NCBI GenBank assembly: GCA_017438085.1
Contig: JAFRWH010000321.1
Coordinates: 1-9,680 of the forward strand
Reading direction: 5' to 3'
Source of the DNA: Bacillota bacterium
Lineage (GTDB): Bacteria; Bacillota_A; Clostridia; Peptostreptococcales; Anaerovoracaceae
Length of the DNA stretch: 9,680 nucleotides
Shown: piece after piece, positions 5,677 to 9,680 of the stretch
Numbering within the stretch: position 1 is the first letter of the stretch
Layout: each line of letters opens with the position of its first letter
Program-made: the position numbers and the translations under genes
The notes under the pieces: generated by a model
Databases searched by the model: none
What the model saw: only the letters and a program-made list of their open reading frames with translations
What the model was told of the DNA's origin: nothing

Positions 5677-6552
5677 TCAGTTTATTTTATATGCGGATCT
5701 GATGATCTCCCTTGCCAGCTGAAGGTCCAGATCGCCGTTCTCGTCATCATAGGTGTATATCAGATTGCGACCCGGGATGATGCCGCATTTTGCGTAAAGA
5801 AGCTCCTGCCTCCTGTACTTCTTCCTGTAAGCTTCATCCTGAAGCCCCAGATGCTCATGATAAATAAGCGTCCCGTCGGCTCTGCATCCGATGAAGTCCG
5901 CCGCGTGGTATTCGTCACCGAAGCGGAGAACCTCGTCACTGTGATAAAACAGCCCGAACTCATCGTATATGCCCAGCAGACCCTGTTCCGACTTTGAACG
6001 GCACATTACCCCGAATGCGCTCCTCTTAGTCTTGAGCTCCAGGTAGGAAGTGTTCTCCCTGTAAGGCTCCGCCGCCCAGATCTGTGGCTCCACATCTATA
6101 CGCAGGAGCGGCTGCCTGGGGTGAATCCCCTCCCGCACCGGATTCGGCCAGTTTCTTTCCTGCGGGGCTTTCCCAAGTATCAGATCATTTTTGTCAATAT
6201 AATCAGTCAGCTGCGGCAGTATGCTTAAAATCATCTCCGGCTCTATTGACCTGCTTGCCTCTATAGCCTTTTTTACCGCAGCTATATTTGTCTCAAGCCT
6301 TGATTTGAGCTCGAGGTTATACTGTTTATGCCCCAGCGCGACTACGAGATCAGGCTTTTTCCCAATGCCATTTCTGACCCGATTGCTTCCGGTCCCCCGC
6401 ACTCTGGTAAAGGCAGTGTATGATCCTTTTTTCTGGATGTACAGCTTCCCTGCAGGTGCCACTCTGAGCTCTTTTCTGACAATAGTCAATGCATTCTGCA
6501 GGTTTGACAGAATTTCCCGCAGTGCTTTCAGTGAGTCTTTTTCAGCTAACAT
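5677..6552 (-). CDS. Hypothetical protein with PD-(D/E)XK nuclease-like C-terminal region
   Basis: This is a 291-residue soluble protein of unknown role. The N-terminal half is rich in Lys, Arg and Glu and predicted helical (residues 1-32 and 75-120, with 'KQYNLELKSRLETNIAAVKK' at 76-95). The C-terminal half has a pattern I associate with a clostridial family whose fold resembles restriction endonucleases: 'RSKSE' with Glu189, then 'AADF' with Asp219, then 'LIYHEH' with Glu233, then a Lys/Arg-rich helix and 'GIIPGRNLIYTYDDENGDLD' (257-276). The order Glu...Asp...Glu-x-His resembles a diverged PD-(D/E)XK core in which the final Lys is His. ATG 6552 has AAGGAG (6567-6562) nine bases upstream. 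No phage, methylase or repair partner lies next to it. The nuclease assignment is an inference from motif order; the gene itself is well supported. Confidence 0.75.
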   Translation of the reverse strand: MLAEKDSLKALREILSNLQNALTIVRKELRVAPAGKLYIQKKGSYTAFTRVRGTGSNRVRNGIGKKPDLVVALGHKQYNLELKSRLETNIAAVKKAIEASRSIEPEMILSILPQLTDYIDKNDLILGKAPQERNWPNPVREGIHPRQPLLRIDVEPQIWAAEPYRENTSYLELKTKRSAFGVMCRSKSEQGLLGIYDEFGLFYHSDEVLRFGDEYHAADFIGCRADGTLIYHEHLGLQDEAYRKKYRRQELLYAKCGIIPGRNLIYTYDDENGDLDLQLAREIIRSAYKIN

Positions 6553-6859
6553 TCACGATTTCTCCTTTGTGACAGTAATTTACAATATTGGCGGGTAAAT
6601 ATCAACTAAAAAATGTTAATTATACTAAATTTATGTATCTTTCATGCGTAAATGGGATTGTGCTTCGCGAGATGTGAATAACATTAGGCTCAGGTGAAAT
6701 GGAATCGGGATGATTTTTCTGACTGGAGTCCTTTCGTTGAATATATTTGGCAGAAAATCTGGTTCTGGACTCTGTGTTTTCTGTCATTTGTTATTGCTGT
6801 GCATTGATTGTCAGAAAAGTGGGCTCAGGTGGAGGCTTGGGGGGTGCGAAGAGACTAAA
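6553..6859. other. Intergenic region, about 300 bases
   Basis: This stretch separates the nuclease-like gene (start 6552) from the MATE terminator. Near the nuclease-like gene the minus strand offers two promoter candidates: TTGATA (6605-6600) with TAAATT (6582-6577) at 17 bases, and an isolated TATAAT (6624-6619) without a good -35. A 10-base direct repeat GGCTCAGGTG occurs at 6687-6696 and 6822-6831. A plus-strand open frame from 6710 has no ribosome site and runs antisense into the MATE gene, so I do not call a gene here. Confidence 0.5.
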
Positions 6860-6885
6860 AAAGCACGATCAAAGGATCGTGCTTT
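6857..6885 (-). terminator. Intrinsic terminator of the MATE efflux gene
   Basis: An 11-base perfect stem (AAAGCACGATC 6860-6870 with GATCGTGCTTT 6875-6885) closes a 4-base loop. On the minus strand it is followed by a run of six T (6862-6857). It lies about 70 bases after the MATE stop codon at 6957. Confidence 0.88.
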
Positions 6886-6956
6886 ATGTGTTCCGGTCAA
6901 TGGTGTGTGCTTTGGAGCCCTTCGTGCAGGCGGTTGCGGGAATCAGGCTCTGATGG

Positions 6957-8345
6957 CTATTCCATCTTCTCCGGGTCCAGGCCTGCAGCTATGGCCTGCT
7001 GGTTCAGCTCGCGCTCGAAGCGGCTCTTCAGCCTCAGATAGCGGGCTGTCACAAGGATAAAGGTTGCGCCCCAGCCAACAGGGTAGCAGTAGTAGATATT
7101 AACGGGACTGTGTACTATGGACATGCTTATGGCCAGGAATATCTGCCTGACAACTATCATTCCAAGAAGAGAGTAGACCGTTGGCATGGTCTTATCGCCG
7201 AAACCTCTCAGCGCCCCTGCAAGTATCTGCCTTCCGGCCATGGTGAAGTACAGCGGGATTATGGAGTACATCATGGCTATCGCTACCTGCTGCACATCGG
7301 CCTCGTCAGTAAACAGAGATACGCAGGACTTCCCAAGGACCCAGACCACAGCGCTCAGGGCCAGAGTAATACCGATCCCAAGCATCATCGTGTAGTTGAC
7401 GCCTTTCTTAGCGCGCTTCGCGTTCATTGCGCCGTAGTTCTGTCCCACAAATGTTGTTACGGTCTGGCTGAAAGCCTTTGAAGGCATGGCAATGAAACGG
7501 TCGAGCCTCTGTGCTACGCCTATTCCCGCAACTACGGAAGCGTCGAAGCCGTTGATGTAGCGCCACACGAACACATTGGATATTGAAATGAGTGAATTCT
7601 GTATACCCGTAGGTATTCCGAAGCTCATAAACTCGCCTACTATGGACATATGGTCTCTGACTTCTTTAAAGCTGAAACCGAAGCTTGGCTCCATCTCCCT
7701 GAGCTTTCGGTAGACCAGAGCCACGGAGACGGCCTGCGCTGCTACAGTTGCGATGGCTGCGCCTGCTATGCCCCAGTGCAGATATTTGACGAAGCTTATG
7801 TCCAGCACCATGTTTGTGATGCCAGTTACCACAAGGATATAGAAGGGAGAGTTTGAATCACCGAGAGCTCTCAGTATTCCGGCGCCGGTATTATACATAA
7901 TAGTAAATAGTATGCCTATCATATATATCCTGACATATATCACGCCCTGATCGAAGATCCCGTCCTTAGCGCCGGTCAGGCTCAGCAGCTGCGGCGTGAG
8001 TATGCAGCCTATGGCCGAAAGTATCAGTCCGAGACCTGTGGAGAAGCTGAAGCTCACCCGCATAGCCCTCTGCTTGTTGAGCTCGTTCCCGGAGCCGAAA
8101 TACCTGGATACTATGATGGAGACTCCGGTGGCCATGCCCGTGAAGAATCCGATTATAAGGGACGTGATGGTTCCGGAAATGCTTATGGCGCCCAGGGCAT
8201 CCTTTCCCAGGTAGCGTCCGGCTACCGCAGCGTCCACGCTGTTGTAGAAATTCTGGAAGAGTTCGCTCAGAAGCATAGGTATCATAAAGGCGATAAGCGG
8301 CCCTATGATCTCTCCCTTTGTGAAGTTGATTTTCCTGCTTTTCAT
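6957..8345 (-). CDS. MATE family multidrug/Na+ (or H+) antiporter
   Basis: This is an integral membrane efflux protein of 462 residues, the usual size for MATE transporters (12 membrane helices in two homologous halves), which expel cationic drugs or metabolites in exchange for Na+ or H+. The N-terminal half begins 'GEIIGPLIAFMIPMLLSELF' and continues 'NSVDAAVAGRYLGKDALGA', the family's typical helix 1-2 pattern. The second half repeats it: 'FGIPTGIQNSLISISNVFVW' and 'AGIGVAQRLDRFIAMP', then 'FVGQNYGA'. A charged C-terminal tail ends the protein. The start is ATG 8345, because AAAGGA (8360-8355) lies nine bases upstream; an in-frame GTG at 8387 lacks a site and would add 14 charged residues. 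The gene stands alone, with its own terminator at 6857-6885. No drug specificity can be read from the sequence, and no strong promoter was identified upstream. Confidence 0.93.
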   Translation of the reverse strand: MKSRKINFTKGEIIGPLIAFMIPMLLSELFQNFYNSVDAAVAGRYLGKDALGAISISGTITSLIIGFFTGMATGVSIIVSRYFGSGNELNKQRAMRVSFSFSTGLGLILSAIGCILTPQLLSLTGAKDGIFDQGVIYVRIYMIGILFTIMYNTGAGILRALGDSNSPFYILVVTGITNMVLDISFVKYLHWGIAGAAIATVAAQAVSVALVYRKLREMEPSFGFSFKEVRDHMSIVGEFMSFGIPTGIQNSLISISNVFVWRYINGFDASVVAGIGVAQRLDRFIAMPSKAFSQTVTTFVGQNYGAMNAKRAKKGVNYTMMLGIGITLALSAVVWVLGKSCVSLFTDEADVQQVAIAMMYSIIPLYFTMAGRQILAGALRGFGDKTMPTVYSLLGMIVVRQIFLAISMSIVHSPVNIYYCYPVGWGATFILVTARYLRLKSRFERELNQQAIAAGLDPEKME

Positions 8346-8413
8346 TATCGGAAGTCCTTTACGCTTTTTCGCAGTGAAGTATATCACATCTAAAGAAAAT
8401 TTGTATAAAATGC

Positions 8414-8474
8414 TTGCTATTTTTCAGATAATAGTATATATTGTCGTACGCAAAAGGCGCCGCGAGGGGCTTTT
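8414..8474 (+). promoter_or_regulatory. Possible promoter followed at once by a terminator-like hairpin
   Basis: TTGCTA (8414-8419) and TATATT (8437-8442) are 17 bases apart on the plus strand. A short imperfect stem (AAAAG 8452-8456 with CTTTT, interrupted, inner CC/GG) runs straight into six T at 8469-8474 or so. A transcript from this promoter would be under 40 bases. Either element could be chance in this A/T-rich interval between MATE and rpmG. Confidence is low. Confidence 0.25.
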
Positions 8475-8492
8475 TTAATTGCCGCATCAGGC

Positions 8493-8553
8493 TGAAAAAC
8501 AATTAAAAAATATAAAAATATTTGTTGACATGGGTCATATGGTGTGGTAATTT
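8493..8553 (+). promoter_or_regulatory. Strong promoter with UP-like tract for rpmG-secE-nusG
   Basis: A perfect TTGACA (8525-8530) is separated by 17 bases from TAATTT (8548-8553), which is preceded by TGG at 8545-8547 (extended -10). Upstream, 8493-8523 is almost entirely A and T with phased A-runs, like an UP element that binds the polymerase alpha subunits. Transcription should begin around 8558-8560, giving a leader of about 155 bases before the rpmG ATG. This layout fits a highly expressed housekeeping operon. Confidence 0.7.
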
Positions 8554-8557
8554 TATT

Positions 8558-8698
8558 GGGTATCGCTATGCCCAAAAGCAAGGACATTGCGAGTTTAGTA
8601 CGCTGTAAACAAACGGGATGTGGACTCCCAGAAACCGACTAAAAGCTTCTAATTTCGGCAGTTTAGAGCGATAATTGGTAATTTTTCCGCAAGACGGA
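8558..8698 (+). ncRNA. Structured 5' leader of rpmG-secE-nusG, possible cis-regulatory RNA
   Basis: Several helices can form in the predicted leader. GGGTAT/ATGCCC (8558-8563 and 8568-8573) is a hairpin at the very 5' end. CGCTGTAAAC (8601-8610) pairs with GTTTAGAGCG (8661-8670) at nine of ten positions and encloses two smaller hairpins: GGGA/TCCC (8615-8618 and 8626-8629, 7-base loop) and CCGA/TCGG (8635-8638 and 8655-8658). TCCG/CGGA (8686-8689 and 8695-8698) sits just before the Shine-Dalgarno at 8706-8711. GTTTA at 8593-8597 can pair with the same TAAAC (8606-8610), competing with the long helix. I know no named leader motif with this form. The pairings are visible; regulation is inference. 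Confidence 0.4.
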
Positions 8699-8716
8699 TT
8701 AACATGGAGGACAGAA

Positions 8717-8881
8717 ATGGCTAACAATGGAAAAAGAGTAAGAGTAGTCCTGGCCTGCGACGAGTGCAAGCAGAGAAACTACAATACCACCAAGAACAAG
8801 CAGAACGATCCCGATCGTATCCAGCTCATGAAGTATTGCAGATTCTGCAAGAAGGAAACTCTTCACAGAGAGACCAAGTAA
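8717..8881 (+). CDS. rpmG: 50S ribosomal protein L33 (zinc-ribbon form)
   Basis: L33 is a small basic protein of the large ribosomal subunit near the E site. This copy has 54 residues, within the usual 49-55. The two cysteine pairs of the zinc-binding (C+) type are present: Cys14 and Cys17 in 'CDEC', and Cys41 and Cys44 in 'CRFC'. The family pattern 'RNY.T.KN' and the basic C-terminus '[10 protein letters not shown]' are intact. ATG 8717 follows GGAGGA (8706-8711) by five bases; an upstream in-frame ATG at 8675 has no ribosome site and would add 14 unrelated residues. rpmG leads the operon with secE 18 bases downstream, an arrangement common in Bacillota. The zinc form suggests expression in zinc-replete conditions, where bacteria encode both forms; whether this genome has a C- copy cannot be seen here. 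Confidence 0.96.
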   Translation: MANNGKRVRVVLACDECKQRNYNTTKNKQNDPDRIQLMKYCRFCKKETLHRETK

Positions 8882-8899
8882 CGAAAGGACGCTTTCAAA

Positions 8900-9130
8900 A
8901 TGGCTAAGACAAATGCAAATGCGCCTCAGCAGCAGAAGAAGAACCGCATCTCCGAATACTTCAAGGGCGTAAGAACAGAACTCAAGAAGGTAGTATGGCC
9001 CACCAAGAACGAGCTTTCCCGCTTTACAGTAGTAGTTCTTGCGGTATGCGCTTTCTTTGCGCTGTTCTTCTGGCTCCTGGATACCGGCATCCTGGCTATC
9101 ATGGAGCAGGTCCTGAACATCACAATGTAG
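8900..9130 (+). CDS. secE: Preprotein translocase subunit SecE
   Basis: SecE clamps the SecY channel of the general secretion pathway in the cytoplasmic membrane. This 76-residue protein has the short single-span form typical of Bacillota (E. coli SecE has three spans). Residues 1-17 are a polar tail. Residues 18-40 form the conserved amphipathic helix and hinge, 'ISEYFKGVRTELKKVVWPTK', with the signature 'KKVVWPTK'. Residues about 44-62 are the membrane span, 'TVVVLAVCAFFALFFWLL'. AAAGGA (8884-8889) precedes the ATG. The stop TAG at 9128-9130 overlaps the ribosome site of nusG, so the two are tightly linked. Confidence 0.96.
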   Translation: MAKTNANAPQQQKKNRISEYFKGVRTELKKVVWPTKNELSRFTVVVLAVCAFFALFFWLLDTGILAIMEQVLNITM

Positions 9131-9133
9131 GAG
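9129..9133 (+). promoter_or_regulatory. nusG ribosome binding site overlapping the secE stop codon
   Basis: AGGAG at 9129-9133 uses the last two bases of the secE TAG stop and lies six bases before the nusG ATG (9140). It decides the nusG start and suggests that ribosomes finishing secE help initiate nusG. Confidence 0.75.
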
Positions 9134-9139
9134 AATCCC

Positions 9140-9680
9140 ATGTCCGAAGAAAAAGATCTTAGGCAGGAAGCGAGTGCAGTCACAAGCAGCAGCCTTGCAA
9201 GGGAAAACGACGAGAATCCACAGGGATTCTGGAGACGCAGCAAGGAACCCAAGTGGTATGTGGTGCACACCTATTCAGGCCACGAGAACAAGGTAAAGGT
9301 AAACCTTGAGAAACTGGTGGAGAACAGAGGCATGCAGGATCTGGTCCTGCAGGTCATCGTTCCTACGGAAGACAGAGTGGAGTTCAAGGACAACCAGAGA
9401 GTAGTCAAGACCCGCAAGATCTTCCCCGGCTACGTTCTTGTAAAGATGATAGTAACCAACGAATCCTGGTACCTGGTAAGAAACACCCAGGGCGTTACCG
9501 GTTTCGTGGGCGAGGGTTCCGAACCCATCCCCCTTACGGATGAAGAAGTCCGCAGGATGGGCATCGAAAAGACCGTCATCGTTCTGGACTTCGAAGTCGG
9601 CGACATGGTCAAGATCATCTCCGGCCCCTTCAAGGGATTCACCGGCGTGGTAGAAGAGCTGTATGATGACAAACAGACTC
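9140..9680 (+). CDS. nusG: Transcription elongation/antitermination factor NusG (partial, C-terminus outside window)
   Basis: NusG binds RNA polymerase during elongation and links it to Rho, ribosomes or pausing signals. The visible 180 codons cover the NGN domain from 'KWYVVHTYSGHENKVK' (residues 38-53) through 'RKIFPGYVLVKM' (about 94-105) and 'VRNTQGVTGFVG', and the start of the KOW domain, 'VGDMVKIISGPFKGFTGVV' (near 154-172). Before the NGN domain there is a polar extension of 37 residues, starting MSEEKDLRQEA, rich in Glu, Ser and Asn; most NusG proteins begin within about ten residues of 'KWYVVH'. The start is well supported by AGGAG overlapping the secE stop. The frame remains open at base 9680, so only the last residues of the KOW domain are missing. 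Confidence 0.95.
   Translation, partial: MSEEKDLRQEASAVTSSSLARENDENPQGFWRRSKEPKWYVVHTYSGHENKVKVNLEKLVENRGMQDLVLQVIVPTEDRVEFKDNQRVVKTRKIFPGYVLVKMIVTNESWYLVRNTQGVTGFVGEGSEPIPLTDEEVRRMGIEKTVIVLDFEVGDMVKIISGPFKGFTGVVEELYDDKQT

Noticed and set aside
6710..7060. Plus-strand frame of 116 codons in the gap before the MATE gene
   Set aside because: It runs through the MATE terminator and into the antisense of the MATE gene, has low-complexity Gly/Ser/Arg content and no ribosome site.
8346..8387. Upstream GTG start for the MATE protein
   Set aside because: It lacks a ribosome site; ATG 8345 has AAAGGA nine bases upstream and matches the usual MATE N-terminus.
8443..8456. Palindrome around CGTACG as a MATE operator
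   Set aside because: The TTG/CAA flanks are centred one half-base away from the CGTACG core, so it is not a true longer palindrome.
8568..8642. Small frame of 24 codons in the rpmG leader, starting MPKSKD
   Set aside because: Its ATG is only about ten bases after the predicted transcription start with no ribosome site, and it lies in the region that folds as RNA; kept only as a remote leader-peptide possibility.
8601..8670. tRNA or tRNA remnant (70-base, cloverleaf-like pairing upstream of secE, where a Trp tRNA is sometimes found)
   Set aside because: There is no T-loop sequence (GTTCRA), no D-loop GG, only two inner hairpins, and no CCA end; the fold is better described as a leader RNA.

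Overview
The window looks like chromosomal DNA of a Gram-positive, low-to-mid-GC anaerobe of the Clostridia (Bacillota). The reasons are strong AGGAGG-type ribosome binding sites, TTGACA/TATAAT promoters, compact intrinsic terminators, the rpmG-secE-nusG gene order with a zinc-ribbon L33, a LAGC lipoprotein, and two gene families that I associate with Lachnospiraceae-like clostridia (the HTH protein at 4264-5394 and the nuclease-like protein at 5677-6552). A finer placement is not supported by the sequence alone.

Layout. 1-906 (-) is the N-terminal 302 codons of an oligopeptide-type ABC transporter binding lipoprotein, cut by the window edge. 907-1235 is a divergent promoter region with a perfect 8-bp inverted repeat over the likely -35 of the transporter gene. 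1236-2192 (+) is a WYL-domain transcriptional regulator, followed by a strong, probably bidirectional terminator (2194-2230). Next is a minus-strand cluster read right to left: an XRE-type HTH protein with a large unassigned C-terminal domain (4264-5394), a membrane-anchored M20 metallopeptidase of the carboxypeptidase S/PM20D1 type (2795-4234), and a short RidA family protein (2305-2652), which also has a good promoter of its own. 5488-5634 (-) holds an unrecognised 48-codon reading frame with protein-like composition but no ribosome site. 5677-6552 (-) is a PD-(D/E)XK-nuclease-like protein of unknown role. After a roughly 400-base gap, a MATE-family efflux protein (6957-8345, -) is closed by an intrinsic terminator. 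The right end is the housekeeping operon rpmG-secE-nusG (+, from 8717; nusG is cut by the window edge), driven by a TTGACA/extended -10 promoter with an A/T-rich upstream tract.

How the parts fit. The left half is consistent with peptide or amino-acid-derivative use: peptide uptake, a WYL regulator beside it, a peptidase or N-acyl-amino-acid hydrolase, and a RidA enzyme that clears reactive enamines. The link is inferred from proximity only. The right end is core translation, secretion and transcription machinery.

The least explained signals are (a) the roughly 155-nt leader before rpmG, which can fold into a three-way junction and into a competing hairpin sharing one strand; (b) the orphan reading frame at 5488-5634; and (c) the divergent-promoter palindrome at 1042-1067. 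I found no CRISPR array, insertion sequence, rRNA or convincing tRNA.
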